64,000 bases of DNA from Geothrix sp. PMB-07 (lineage in GTDB: Bacteria; Acidobacteriota; Holophagae; Holophagales; Holophagaceae), in NCBI RefSeq assembly GCF_030758935.1, contig NZ_CP132333.1, positions 1,488,992-1,552,991 on the forward strand, in the 5' to 3' direction. Position 1 is the first letter of the stretch, and each line of letters opens with the position of its first letter. The position numbers and the translations under genes were made by a program. The notes beneath the pieces were generated by a model. It saw only the letters and a list, made by a program, of their open reading frames with translations. It ran no database searches and was not told the origin of the DNA. Shown in pieces: positions 25,501 to 33,283 of this stretch.

Positions 25501-26090
25501 CCATCCAGGAGCTGGAAGAGGCGGAAACGCGGCTGACCTTCATGAACGAGCAGCGGGCCGATGTCACCGAGGCCATCGGCAACCTGGAATCCACCATCCA
25601 GGAGATCAATGCCACCAGCGAGGATCGGTTCCGGGAAGCCTTCGATTTCGTCAATCTGCGCTTCCAGGAGGTCTTCCGCGAGGCCTTTGGCGGGGGCAGC
25701 GCCCAGCTCAGCCTGGAAGATCCCAAGAACCTGTTGGAATGCGGCATCGAAATCACCGCTCAGCCGCCAGGGAAGACCGCCAAGGCTCTCACGCTGTTGA
25801 GCGGCGGGGAGAAGGCTCTGACGGCCATTTCCCTTCTGTTCGCCATCTTCCATTTCAAGCCCAGCCCCTTCTGCGTGCTGGACGAGGTGGACGCTCCTCT
25901 GGATGAGGCCAATGTGGGCCGCTTCGCCGCCATGGTGCAGAAGATGAAGACGGACACCCAGTTCATCGTCATCACCCACCAGAAGCCCACCATGGTGGCC
26001 GCGGACACCCTCTACGGCGTGACCATGGAGGAGGCCGGCTGTTCCCGTCTGGTGAGCGTCCAGCTGCGGGAGGCGGAGGCTCTGGTTTAG
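22581..26090 (+). CDS. smc: Chromosome segregation ATPase SMC
   Basis: A full-length 1169-aa SMC, the condensin that organises and segregates the chromosome. The N-terminal head starts at GTG 22581 with the Walker A GPNGCGKSN (31-39) and an R-loop LGEQRVSMLRG. Long coiled coils flank a hinge around residues 500-660. The C-terminal head has signature LLSGGEKALTA and Walker B PFCVLDEVDAPLDEAN. AGGAG at 22566-22570 is about 10 nt before GTG. scpA and scpB are not nearby. It is divergent from the pil cluster. Confidence 0.96.
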   Translation: MRLISLELHGFKSFADAQKLSFPGGMTAVVGPNGCGKSNISDSLAWVLGEQRVSMLRGAEMADVIFAGTAQRRATGMAEVKLVLEMPDPALPGATREVVISRRLYRDTGSEYRINGREARLKDVQDLLLDTGMGTRAYSFIQQGQIDLILSSKPKDRRLLLEEAAGITRYKLRRADAEKRLDETKANLQRLDDILFELNKQMDSLRRQASRARKAKELDTEIKATQRILLAGKAVELEAAKVRILDQLDQTERRVAELTVQVSEKASEVEALRLSVDDQQRAQAKRHSAMLALDQRLQLAEQERGFQEERQGEATAQRNRLQERIQALAERLAESGDSFTSLEALLSDAAKRLGACEEDLAKAEEMVALAQGSLRHEEAELHALRDRKAESQKEALARQKQRLGFQSQIAQLEGRLDALNHEESVRAPRLESLQAEATQVERSLEGLLSQLEQAEEAAFDQRRRAEVLEETQRALAQDHHRAEAELDAAERRLRQISDLLAQSFGDEELKKGLTWLREQGLRPNALVELLTVDEALRQDLERLLGTWLQALSVDAPMAQKAAEAPGHLLLALEGDTAVPPTPPGCEALRDHLHWSGSERPLGALVDRAFRCSDEALPALAQAHPDLAFVSPGFIRLPFGPLQLGVSAPAASPIKLRAEQEEARATREALLDRLEELEAKRGQGGDEARGARERSQEIDEDLRALRRRADTLKAQRTSLDGQLAEIRQASERADALWEQIETEIKRIQGLLRELDEHPEEAGDAALDEAIQQAEGLVREARLRLDERRDQRSESARTRDAAWAERDGHERHLQLAQRGRFDLEAERQRLEVEATEQMDRITACQQRLGELEAESQQLLQDREAVQDQAREAQPRLELDQEALRVHERAAREFQEALENARAQHQEVLIHGAQVQGSQEALAKEVELALGLEVPAFLAGLSDEEREAWEEGELVHQTRLNELQGRRMDLGGVNPLAIQELEEAETRLTFMNEQRADVTEAIGNLESTIQEINATSEDRFREAFDFVNLRFQEVFREAFGGGSAQLSLEDPKNLLECGIEITAQPPGKTAKALTLLSGGEKALTAISLLFAIFHFKPSPFCVLDEVDAPLDEANVGRFAAMVQKMKTDTQFIVITHQKPTMVAADTLYGVTMEEAGCSRLVSVQLREAEALV

Positions 26091-26120
26091 CTTTTGACCG
26101 TGACATCCGGATGACAAAAG
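26091..26120 (+). other. Hairpin directly after smc
   Basis: CTTTTG (26091-26096) pairs with CAAAAG (26115-26120) around an inner palindrome CATCCGGATG (26104-26113). It follows the smc stop immediately and may be its terminator, though no T run follows. Confidence 0.45.
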
Positions 26121-26435
26121 GGGTTGACACCCGCCGTTTCGCCCCGGTCTGACCGCAATCCAAGGGCATCTTCCTTGTCAATGCGAAAGAAAGCGGAAAT
26201 TGTGGAAAACCCCTGATCGAGGCGGCTCGGCAGAAACTGCTAGCATCGTCAATGTAAGTACTGAAAACAGTTAATTAATATTGACGAGAAATTGCCTTGC
26301 CGGAGACAGGAAATCCGTATCCGGACAAGGTTTAGCCCATCGAAAAGGGGGCAATCCACAGGTTTATCCACAGCGGAACGACAAGCCGCTGTAACTGGTT
26401 GGAAACGTTCACGTGAAGGACGTGTGACCGCCAGG
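26121..26435. other. Gene-free convergent spacer with DnaA-box-like motifs
   Basis: No credible gene is seen between convergent smc and the TPR gene. The spacer holds a perfect TTATCCACA (26364-26372), CAATCCACA (26352-26360) exactly 12 bp before it, and TTTTCCACA on the minus strand (26201-26209). An AT-rich patch with TTAATTAATATT lies at about 26252-26290. These are the parts of a replication origin or DnaA-binding cluster, but no dnaA, dnaN or other origin gene is nearby, so this is a candidate only. Confidence 0.4.
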
Positions 26436-27977
26436 TCACTCCTGGGTTTCAGCTACCAGAAAACCAGGCCGCAGCCATTCGCGGATGGTTTCGTCATCGA
26501 CCCCGAGTCGGGTCAAGTGATCCGTGGCCATCTTAAGGCTCTGATCTTCGTCCCGGCAGATGAGAAGCCGCTGTTTCCAGGCTTCCGTGGCTCGGGCGCG
26601 GAGTTCCGGCTCCCCCTGGCCCATGCGCTTCTCGAGGACGAAGCCCAGGTTGTTGGCGGCCTTGCGGTGCTGGGGCTCCAGGGAAAGGGCCTTTTCGTAG
26701 GCTTCGGTGGCTTCCTTCAGACGACCCACCACCTCCAAGGCCACACCCTTGGCGTTCCACACATCCGCGTCGTCGGGGGCCAGGGTCATGGCCTGATCCA
26801 CCATGCTCATCTGATCCTCGCGCCGGTTGGCGAAGCGGTAGACCTCGGACAGGCCCAGATAGGCGCTGTATTCGCCGGGATCCAGCTCCAAGGCCTGGAG
26901 GAAAGCCTGCTCAGCGGCCATGCCTTGGCGGGTCTCCACCAGCACGTAGCCCAGTTGCACCTGCAAGTCCGCCGCATCGGGCTCGCGGAGAAGGGCTTCG
27001 CGGTAACAGCGCAGGGCATCCTCCCAGCGGCTGTCCTCCCGGGCCATGTCACCCAGGGCGGCCCAGGGATTGGCCGCTTCGGGATCGGTTTCGGTGGCGA
27101 GACTGAAATAGGACAGGGCTCCATCCCGGTCGCCCATGTCGCGCTTCAGTTCACCCAACAGGGCCTGGGCCTCCGCCAGTACCGGGGCCGGGGGGGCCAG
27201 CAACACCAGGGTGTGGAGCTGGCCCTGGGCCAGCTCCAGGTGCCCCTGTTCGCTGAAAATCTCAGCGAGGATGAAGTAGCTGGCGGGATCGCAGGCATGG
27301 AGGCTGCGGGCCCGGTGGATGCAGCGCAGGCCCTCGGTCAGTTCGCCGCGCTTCAGAAGCAGTTCGCCCAGGGCATGCCAGCCCCAGTAGTAGGATTCCT
27401 CGGCCTGGAGTGCCGCCACAAGCTGGGCTTCGGCCCCGGTCACGTCGCCCAGCTGCTCCATGGCGATGGCCAGCAGGCGCAGGGTGCGGGGATCCCGGGG
27501 ATTGAAACTGAGCGCCTTCAGTAGCCAGGCTTTGGCGTCGGAGGCGTGATCGAGATGGAGTTGAACAAGGCCGGCAAGCTCCAGGGCTTTGGCATCCTGC
27601 CCGTTCAGGGCCAGGGCCTGCTTGAGGGCGTGCTCCGCCCCCTCCAGGTCCTGGATCAGCAGGCGCAGGTAACCCAGGTTGCGAAGGTGGCCCCCGTCCT
27701 TGGGGTGCTCGTCACGCAGGGATTCCAGCTGCGCCAGCAGGTCCAGACCCTCTTCCTCACCGGCATGGTCACTGAAACAGAGCAGCCGCTCGAACCAGGC
27801 TTCCACGTGGGAACGATCTTCTGCCAGCAGCTGGTCGAGGATTTCCTGGGCTTCGATGTGGCGGGCCCGCCCGTTGAGCGCGCGGGCCAGGGCCAATCGC
27901 GCCTCAAAGGAGGTTCCTGCATCGGTTTTGAGGGCCGTCAGGCCGGGGTCTAGCAGCTTGAGCCAGGGGCGTGCCAT
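26436..27977 (-). CDS. TPR-repeat protein
   Basis: A 513-aa soluble protein made almost entirely of tetratricopeptide repeats, roughly 12 units, for example SYYWGWHALGELLLKRGELTEGLRCIHRA written in part as WGWHALGELLLKRGELTEGL, and DVWNAKGVALEVVGRLKEAT. No signal peptide or enzymatic domain is visible. The stop codon lies in an inverted repeat (26424-26439, GTGACC/GGTCAC). It is downstream of the ruvA and dehydrogenase genes on the same strand, separated by a large hairpin. It is a likely scaffold; its partner is unknown. Confidence 0.85.
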   Translation of the reverse strand: MARPWLKLLDPGLTALKTDAGTSFEARLALARALNGRARHIEAQEILDQLLAEDRSHVEAWFERLLCFSDHAGEEEGLDLLAQLESLRDEHPKDGGHLRNLGYLRLLIQDLEGAEHALKQALALNGQDAKALELAGLVQLHLDHASDAKAWLLKALSFNPRDPRTLRLLAIAMEQLGDVTGAEAQLVAALQAEESYYWGWHALGELLLKRGELTEGLRCIHRARSLHACDPASYFILAEIFSEQGHLELAQGQLHTLVLLAPPAPVLAEAQALLGELKRDMGDRDGALSYFSLATETDPEAANPWAALGDMAREDSRWEDALRCYREALLREPDAADLQVQLGYVLVETRQGMAAEQAFLQALELDPGEYSAYLGLSEVYRFANRREDQMSMVDQAMTLAPDDADVWNAKGVALEVVGRLKEATEAYEKALSLEPQHRKAANNLGFVLEKRMGQGEPELRARATEAWKQRLLICRDEDQSLKMATDHLTRLGVDDETIREWLRPGFLVAETQE

Positions 27978-28012
27978 GGGTTGCCTCGTCAGTTGGTTCA
28001 GGGTATCACCCG

Positions 28013-28074
28013 ATGCTGCCGGGGGGGACCGCCTGCTCGCTTCCCTCGCGAGTGCCCCCCGAGGCCGGCATCAA
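28013..28074 (-). terminator. Long hairpin after the 2-hydroxyacid dehydrogenase
   Basis: GATGC-TGCC-GGGGGG near 28013-28027 is complementary, with small mismatches, to GCCCCCC-GA-GGCC-GGCATC near 28053-28072. It overlaps the dehydrogenase stop and ends before the TPR gene. It has no clear T run, so it could be a terminator or a processing site. Confidence 0.45.
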
Positions 28075-29000
28075 GACATGAGTGCTGCTGCAAGTCCGTC
28101 ACAGAGGAGCCGCGCCATCGCCTCGCGGGTTTCCACCGTGGCGGAACCCAGGTGGGGCAGCAGCACGGCACGCGGTGCCTGGAGCCAGCGCGGGTTCAGG
28201 CGGGGTTCCCCTTCGTAGACATCCAGACCCACGCCCCCGAGGCGGCCCGCCTCCAACAGGTCGATGGCCGCGTTCTCATCAATGATGCCGCCGCGAGCGG
28301 TGTTGATGATGATGGCGCCCGTGGGCAGCTGCTCGAGGGCCGAACGGTCCAGGAGGCCGCGGGTCTGGTCCGTCAGCGGACAGTGCAGAGAGAGTACGGC
28401 ACTGCGGGCGAGGAGGTCTGGCAGGGGAAGGCGAGGGGCGCGGCCCGCGCCGAAATCCACCTCACCGCCCTTCTGATCGCGGTCCCAGAACACGGGCCTC
28501 ATGCCCAGGGCCCAGGCCCGCCGCGCAAATGCCAAGCCGATGGGGCCGCTGCCCAGGATGCCGCAGTCCTTGCCCGCGAGTCCGGGGCCCATCAGCTGGT
28601 CCGGTGCCCAACCCTGCCAAGAGCCAGAACGCACCAAGGCCTCGCCTTCCGCCACGCGGCGGGTCAGAGCCAGAAGCAGGGCCAGGGCGATGTCAGCGGT
28701 GGCGTCTGTCAGCACACCCGGTGTGTTCACCACGGCGATGCCCCGGGCCTGGCAGGCTCTCAGAGGCAGGTGGTTGACGCCCACCGAGTAGGTGCCGATG
28801 GCTTTCAATTTGGGTGCGGCTTCCAGGTCCGCCTCGGTGATCGGCTCGGATAGCAGCACCACCAGCGCTTCGGCCTCGGGCAACGCCGCGTTCCACTCGG
28901 GCGACCGGAACGCGGCCAAGCCCAGCTCGGGAAAACGGGTGCCGAGTTCATTCAGGGCGGGACCGACAAGAGGCGAGGTGGAGAGGATACGGATGCTCAT
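28071..29000 (-). CDS. D-isomer-specific 2-hydroxyacid dehydrogenase
   Basis: A 309-aa NAD(P)-dependent dehydrogenase of the D-LDH/phosphoglycerate/glyoxylate reductase family. It has the nucleotide loop GSGPIGLAFARRA, the substrate arginine in INTARGGII, the glutamate in GVGLDVYEGEP and the catalytic histidine in LLPHLGSAT. VGVNHLPL near residue 75 matches the substrate-binding loop. The start at 29000 (MSIRIL) overlaps the ruvA stop as ATGA. Substrate (glyoxylate, hydroxypyruvate or another keto acid) cannot be told from the sequence. Confidence 0.9.
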   Translation of the reverse strand: MSIRILSTSPLVGPALNELGTRFPELGLAAFRSPEWNAALPEAEALVVLLSEPITEADLEAAPKLKAIGTYSVGVNHLPLRACQARGIAVVNTPGVLTDATADIALALLLALTRRVAEGEALVRSGSWQGWAPDQLMGPGLAGKDCGILGSGPIGLAFARRAWALGMRPVFWDRDQKGGEVDFGAGRAPRLPLPDLLARSAVLSLHCPLTDQTRGLLDRSALEQLPTGAIIINTARGGIIDENAAIDLLEAGRLGGVGLDVYEGEPRLNPRWLQAPRAVLLPHLGSATVETREAMARLLCDGLAAALMS

Positions 29001-29584
29001 CGCTGCAGGGCCTTCAGGGCTTGGCGGATGGCCTCCGCCAGGGGCGGCTTCTCGGTGCGGAGCCCGGCCACCACGGGCAGCACCGCGTCCTCCTTGAAGC
29101 CAAGGTTGGTGAGGGCGGAACGCAGGCTCTCTTCCCACGGATCGCCCGAAGGCACGCCCGAAAGACCATCCAATCCTGAGAGCCCGCCCATTTTTTCAGA
29201 GAGTTCGAAGCACATTTTTTCGGCGGTCTTCTTGCCCACGCCGGGGATGCGGGTGAGCACCTTGACATCGCGGCCGCGGATGGCCTGCACGAGGTCTTCG
29301 AGCGGCAGGGCTCCCAGGGCCGCGAGGGCCAGCTTGGGCCCCACCCCATCCACCTTGATGAGCAGGCGGTACAGTTCGCGTTCCTGCGGGGTGGCGAAAC
29401 CCAGCAGGGCGATCTCGTTTTCCCGTACCAACAGTTCGGTGTGCAACACCACCTGGGCTCCCACCTCGCCCAGCAGGCCGTAGGTGGAGAGGCTGATGGC
29501 GGCGGCGTAGCCCACCCCGCCGCACTCGACGAGGGCCAGGTTGGGCAGCTTCTGGATGAGTTCCCCGCGGAGGCGTCCGATCAT
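28997..29584 (-). CDS. ruvA: Holliday junction DNA helicase subunit RuvA
   Basis: A 195-aa RuvA, which binds four-way junctions and recruits RuvB for branch migration. Domain I starts MIGRLRGELIQK with CGGVGYA. Domain II has two helix-hairpin-helix motifs, VDGVGPKLALAALGAL and IPGVGKKTAEKM. Domain III (about 148-195) ends in ALTNLGFKEDAVLPVV-type RuvB-binding helices. ruvB and ruvC are not adjacent. It is coupled to the downstream dehydrogenase by a 4-nt overlap. Confidence 0.95.
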   Translation of the reverse strand: MIGRLRGELIQKLPNLALVECGGVGYAAAISLSTYGLLGEVGAQVVLHTELLVRENEIALLGFATPQERELYRLLIKVDGVGPKLALAALGALPLEDLVQAIRGRDVKVLTRIPGVGKKTAEKMCFELSEKMGGLSGLDGLSGVPSGDPWEESLRSALTNLGFKEDAVLPVVAGLRTEKPPLAEAIRQALKALQR

Positions 29585-29661
29585 GCCTCGAGGATACCTG
29601 AAGGCGGAGCTGGGCCGGGAAGTGGCGACCCGCGCGGCATTCCTGTCTGAACGTGAAAAAA

Positions 29662-29676
29662 ACTGGCATTGCCAGT
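29662..29676. promoter_or_regulatory. Palindrome upstream of the acyl-CoA dehydrogenase
   Basis: ACTGGC and GCCAGT form a perfect 6-bp inverted repeat with a 3-bp centre in the ruvA/acyl-CoA dehydrogenase divergent spacer, 39 bp before the start codon. The size fits a dimeric repressor operator (for example TetR/FadR-like), but no regulator is identified. Confidence 0.35.
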
Positions 29677-29714
29677 GAATTCAACCAAAGCTTGAGGGAT
29701 TCCCCGGAGCCGCC

Positions 29715-31550
29715 ATGACCTATCTCGACGATGATCGCGACATTCGTTTCAACCTGCTGGAGTGGCTGGATCTGGACGCCATTCTGAAGGAAGGGCCCTA
29801 CCAGGAGGTGGATCGGGAGCAGTTGGCCATGGTGTTGGATGAGGCGCTGAAGGTGGCCAAGGGCAGCCTTTCTGCCTGCAACGGGATCGGTGATCGCGTG
29901 GGCGCCCAGTTGGAGAACGGCCAGGTCCGGCTGCCGGAGGGCTTTCCTGAAGCCTTCCGCGATCTCGCGTCAGGAGGCTGGATCAGCGCCACCATGAATC
30001 CCGAGTTCGGCGGCATGGGTCTGCCGGAATGTGTGGGCACGGGCATCAGCGAGTTCCTCATGGGTGCCAACACGGCCCTGGGTCTCACGGTGCTGCTGAC
30101 GCGCGGATCTGCGCATCTTATCGAAGCCTTTGGCAGCGAGGCCCTCAAGGCCATCTACTGTGAGCGCATGTATGCGGGCGAGTGGACGGGCACCATGTGT
30201 CTCACCGAGGCGGGCGCGGGCAGCGATTTGGGCGCCCTCAACACCAAGGCCCTGCGGCAGGCCGATGGGAGCTACCTCATCAGCGGCGAGAAAATCTTCA
30301 TCACCAGCGGCGACCACGGCCTGACCCCCAACATCGTGCATGCCGTGCTGGCGCGCACGCCGGATGCGCCTGCGGGGCCGAAGGGGCTCAGCCTCTTCGT
30401 GGTGCCGAAAATTCGCGTGAACCCCGACGGCAGCCTCGGGGCCTCCAACGACGTGACCTGCGCGGGCATCGAGCACAAACTGGGCATTCACGGCTCGCCC
30501 ACTTGCAGTCTGGTGTTCGGAGCCAACGACGCCTGTCAGGGTTTTCTGCTGGGGCAGGAAGGCCAGGGGTTGGCCCACATGTTCCAGATGATGAATGCCG
30601 CCCGCTACGAGGTGGGTGTCCAGGGCCTGGGCAATGCCTCCGCCGCCCATCAGGCAGCCCTCGCCTACGCCAAAGAGCGCCTGCAGGGGCGCGGGCCCCA
30701 TTCGCCGCGGAGCGCCACCCAGTCGCTCATCATCGAGCACCCCGATGTGCGCCGCATGCTCCTCATGCAATCCGCCTATGTGCAGGCCATGCGGGCCCTG
30801 GTGTCCTACACGGCCTGGTGCATGGACATGGCCCATGTCTCCGAAGGCGAGGAGCGGGATCGCTGGCAGGGCTTGGTGGAGCTGCTCACCCCCATCAGCA
30901 AAGCCTGGTGCTCAGATTGGGGCTTCCGGGTGACGGAATGGGCGCTGCAAACCTATGGCGGTTACGGCTACACCATGGACTACCCCGCGGAGCAGTACCT
31001 CCGCGATTGCAAGATCGCTTCGATCTACGAGGGCACCAACGGCATCCAGGCCCTGGATCTTGTGGGCCGAAAGTTCAGGATGCAGGATGGTCGCCCGGTG
31101 AAGCATCTGATGAAGCTCGCCCAGGAGGCGGCGGAGGCCCTCGCTGGAGATCCTGTGCTTGGGGCTTCAGCAGGTCAGCTTCAGGAGGCTGTGAAGGCCC
31201 TGGGCGCCGTGCTGGCCCAGGTGCCGACGCGAGAGAATGCCGCGCTGCTGACTTTGCTCAACGCGGTGCCCATGCTGGACATGCTGGGTCATGTGGTGGG
31301 CGGCTACCTCCTGCTGCAGCAGGCGGAGTTGGCAGGGCGGAAACTCGCCGCGCTGCTGGCGGAGCGGGGCGTGGATCCAGCAGATCCCGAGGCGCTGCGC
31401 GCCCTATGGAAGAGCAGTCGCGATGCGGCCTTCTACCAGACCAAGATCCAGGCGGCAATCCACTTCGCCCACCGCGGCCTGCCGCTGGTTGGGGCCCATG
31501 CGACTTCGATTCTTGCAGGCGAGACCGCGCCCATGGAGGCTGTGTTGTAA
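29715..31550 (+). CDS. Acyl-CoA dehydrogenase (long, C-terminally extended type)
   Basis: A 611-aa flavin acyl-CoA dehydrogenase. The length and layout match the 3-methylmercaptopropionyl-CoA/DmdC-like and related bacterial long types rather than the 380-aa short-chain enzymes. FAD contacts are TMCLTEAGAGSDLGAL and FITSGDH; the catalytic glutamate is in SIYEGTNGIQALDLVGRKF. A C-terminal helical extension spans about 470-611. GGAG precedes the ATG. Electrons would pass to EtfAB (2253-4009). The acyl-CoA substrate is unknown. Confidence 0.9.
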   Translation: MTYLDDDRDIRFNLLEWLDLDAILKEGPYQEVDREQLAMVLDEALKVAKGSLSACNGIGDRVGAQLENGQVRLPEGFPEAFRDLASGGWISATMNPEFGGMGLPECVGTGISEFLMGANTALGLTVLLTRGSAHLIEAFGSEALKAIYCERMYAGEWTGTMCLTEAGAGSDLGALNTKALRQADGSYLISGEKIFITSGDHGLTPNIVHAVLARTPDAPAGPKGLSLFVVPKIRVNPDGSLGASNDVTCAGIEHKLGIHGSPTCSLVFGANDACQGFLLGQEGQGLAHMFQMMNAARYEVGVQGLGNASAAHQAALAYAKERLQGRGPHSPRSATQSLIIEHPDVRRMLLMQSAYVQAMRALVSYTAWCMDMAHVSEGEERDRWQGLVELLTPISKAWCSDWGFRVTEWALQTYGGYGYTMDYPAEQYLRDCKIASIYEGTNGIQALDLVGRKFRMQDGRPVKHLMKLAQEAAEALAGDPVLGASAGQLQEAVKALGAVLAQVPTRENAALLTLLNAVPMLDMLGHVVGGYLLLQQAELAGRKLAALLAERGVDPADPEALRALWKSSRDAAFYQTKIQAAIHFAHRGLPLVGAHATSILAGETAPMEAVL

Positions 31551-31561
31551 CCAGGCGGGCG

Positions 31562-31682
31562 CCCGGGAAGCGGAGCTTGCCGTCGACACGGACTCATGTC
31601 CGAGCTCCTGCGTGACGTTGAGCCCTCCAAGGCTGGGAATCTGCCGGCTCGTCGAGGGACCTGTGCGTGGGCTCTTCCCGGG
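31562..31682 (+). ncRNA. Candidate structured 5' leader RNA
   Basis: CCCGGGAAG (31562-31570) is perfectly complementary to CTTCCCGGG (31674-31682), closing a 121-nt domain. Inside, GGAGCT (31572-31577) pairs with AGCTCC (31612-31617) and extends through CGGAC/GTCCG with a TCAT loop. A second arm is GAGCC/GGCTC. The layout of a closing stem with side arms just before a ribosome site resembles riboswitches. No known class was recognised. Function is inference. Confidence 0.4.
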
Positions 31683-31709
31683 ACGATGGGTGGCCGCAGG
31701 GAGTGGTAG

Positions 31710-33032
31710 ATGCGCTTGGGCTGGCGGGGAAAGAACAGGGCGGAATCGGGGCAGGACGAGCGCCGTCTGCAAGCCATCCTGGATGCCATGGATCGCTCCA
31801 ATGCCCGCGTTGTCTTCGCGCCGGATGGCTCCATCCTTGAGGCCAATGCCAATTTTCTCAACCTTATGGGGTACTCGGAAGCCGAGGTTCTGGGGCAGCA
31901 CCATCGCCTATTTTGCGAGGCGGTGTATGCCCAGTCGGCGGAGTATCTGGGTTTTTGGAACGAGCTGAATCGCGGAGAATTTGCCTCGGGGCGCTTCAAA
32001 CGGGTCACCAAGGCTGGTCAGCAGGTCTGGCTGGAGGCCAGCTACAACCCGATCTATGACGAGAACCGGCGCCTGATCTCGATCGTCAAATTCGCCACCG
32101 ACATCACCGCGGCTGTGAACGAAGACAGTGATCGGGAAAGCCGCTTGACCGCGCTGGACCGCTCCATGGCGGTCATCGACTTCGACCTGGATGGGCATGT
32201 GCTTGCAGCCAACGAGAACTTCCTGCGGGCCATCGGGTATTCCCTCGCCGAGATCAAGGGCCGGCATCACCGCATGTTTTGCACGCCTGAATTCGCCTCG
32301 AGCCCGGATTATGAACGCTTCTGGCACCAACTCGGACGCGGGGAGTACATCTCGGGGCGTTTTCACCGGATTCGGAAGGATGGACGGGATCTCTGGCTGG
32401 AAGCCTCCTACAACCCAGTAAAGGATGCGGAAGGTCGACCCTACAAGGTGGTGAAATTCGCCTCGGACGTGACTGCGGAAGTGGAGCGGGTTCACCGGGA
32501 AGTGCGGAATGCCAAGGAGGCTCTGGAACTGTCGGTGGAGAACGAGAGCCTCTCCAATCAGGGATTCGCGGTCATTGAAGAGGTCTCGGCCAAAATGCAC
32601 GAGATCGCCGACCGGGCCCGGGAGGCCGCGAGACTGATCGAGGCCCTGGGCGAAGAATCTGGGCGGATTACCTCCATTGTGAACACCATCCGCGACATCG
32701 CAGACCAGACCAATCTCCTCGCCTTGAACGCGGCCATCGAGGCGGCCCACGCGGGTGAGCATGGGAAGGGCTTCGCGGTGGTGGCGGAGGAGGTGCGACA
32801 ACTGTCGGAACGCACCAGCGATTCAACCACAGAGATCTCCGACATGATCGACAAGGTGCAACAGGGCACCCAGTCCGCTGTGGCGACCATGGGGAGTACC
32901 CTGGAACAGGCGGTGCGGAGCGCCGAATTGGCCACCCGGGCCGCTGCCGCCATGGGCCAGATCCGGGATGGCGCCTCCCGGGTGGTTCAGGTGGTGGATG
33001 CGTTCTCGGCTGTGCTCAAGTCGGACAGGTGA
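31710..33032 (+). CDS. Soluble PAS-PAS methyl-accepting chemotaxis protein
   Basis: A 440-aa MCP without membrane segments or HAMP domain. Two PAS domains (about 18-135 and 145-258) share the haem/flavin-type GHHRMFC / QHHRLFC motif. The signalling tip has [34 protein letters not shown], and the protein ends soon after, so the methyl-helix bundle is short. This is the architecture of BdlA and related cytoplasmic energy or redox sensors. GGGAG precedes ATG 31710. No che genes are adjacent. The gene borders the integrated element. Confidence 0.9.
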   Translation: MRLGWRGKNRAESGQDERRLQAILDAMDRSNARVVFAPDGSILEANANFLNLMGYSEAEVLGQHHRLFCEAVYAQSAEYLGFWNELNRGEFASGRFKRVTKAGQQVWLEASYNPIYDENRRLISIVKFATDITAAVNEDSDRESRLTALDRSMAVIDFDLDGHVLAANENFLRAIGYSLAEIKGRHHRMFCTPEFASSPDYERFWHQLGRGEYISGRFHRIRKDGRDLWLEASYNPVKDAEGRPYKVVKFASDVTAEVERVHREVRNAKEALELSVENESLSNQGFAVIEEVSAKMHEIADRAREAARLIEALGEESGRITSIVNTIRDIADQTNLLALNAAIEAAHAGEHGKGFAVVAEEVRQLSERTSDSTTEISDMIDKVQQGTQSAVATMGSTLEQAVRSAELATRAAAAMGQIRDGASRVVQVVDAFSAVLKSDR

Positions 33033-33062
33033 TTCCTCAGGGCGGCCACGGCGGGAACAGAA

Positions 33063-33088
33063 AAGCCCCCCGGGTGATCCGGGGGGCT
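33063..33088 (-). terminator. Stranded host terminator of tRNA-Ala
   Basis: AGCCCCCC and GGGGGGCT form a GC-rich stem; only on the minus strand is it followed by TTTT. It sits 3-4 nt beyond the CCA end of the left tRNA remnant. It is best explained as the original tRNA-Ala terminator, now 7.1 kb from the intact tRNA. Confidence 0.7.
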
Positions 33089-33091
33089 GAC

Positions 33092-33136
33092 TGGTGGACC
33101 TGATCAGGATCGAACTGACGACCTCTGCATTGCGAA
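33092..33136 (-). repeat. Left attachment site: 45-bp tRNA-Ala 3' remnant
   Basis: These 45 bp are identical to 40232-40276, the 3' half of tRNA-Ala(CGC) from the anticodon loop to CCA. Identity stops at 33137. It is the tRNA end left behind when the element integrated. Confidence 0.93.
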
Positions 33137-33245
33137 AGCGAAAAAAAGGTGATAGACGGATAATGTCGGAAGGCATAAGAAACTGATAAAACACGCACAT
33201 AGTAGTTTATCTTCCGTTTGCATATTATACGGTTTGGGACTACCT

Positions 33246-33264
33246 TTTGAGCACCGTTTGAGCA
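33246..33264 (+). repeat. Paired TTTGAGCA repeats near the left end
   Basis: TTTGAGCA occurs at 33246-33253 and 33257-33264, 11 bp start to start. The 20-bp block 33245-33264 is repeated exactly at 40145-40164 near the right end in the same orientation. These look like arm-type integrase or excisionase sites; the left pair also lies in the integrase leader. Confidence 0.7.
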
Positions 33265-33283
33265 CGGAACGGGGGGGCTCAGG

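Noticed and set aside
23721-26117. A 798-codon open frame on the minus strand
   Set aside because: It is antisense to smc, has no ribosome site or domain, and shows the Gln/Leu mirror pattern of coiled-coil codons.
31562-31682. c-di-GMP (GEMM) riboswitch before the MCP gene
   Set aside because: The conserved GGGCAAACC-type core and tetraloop/receptor pattern are absent, so only a generic structured leader is reported.
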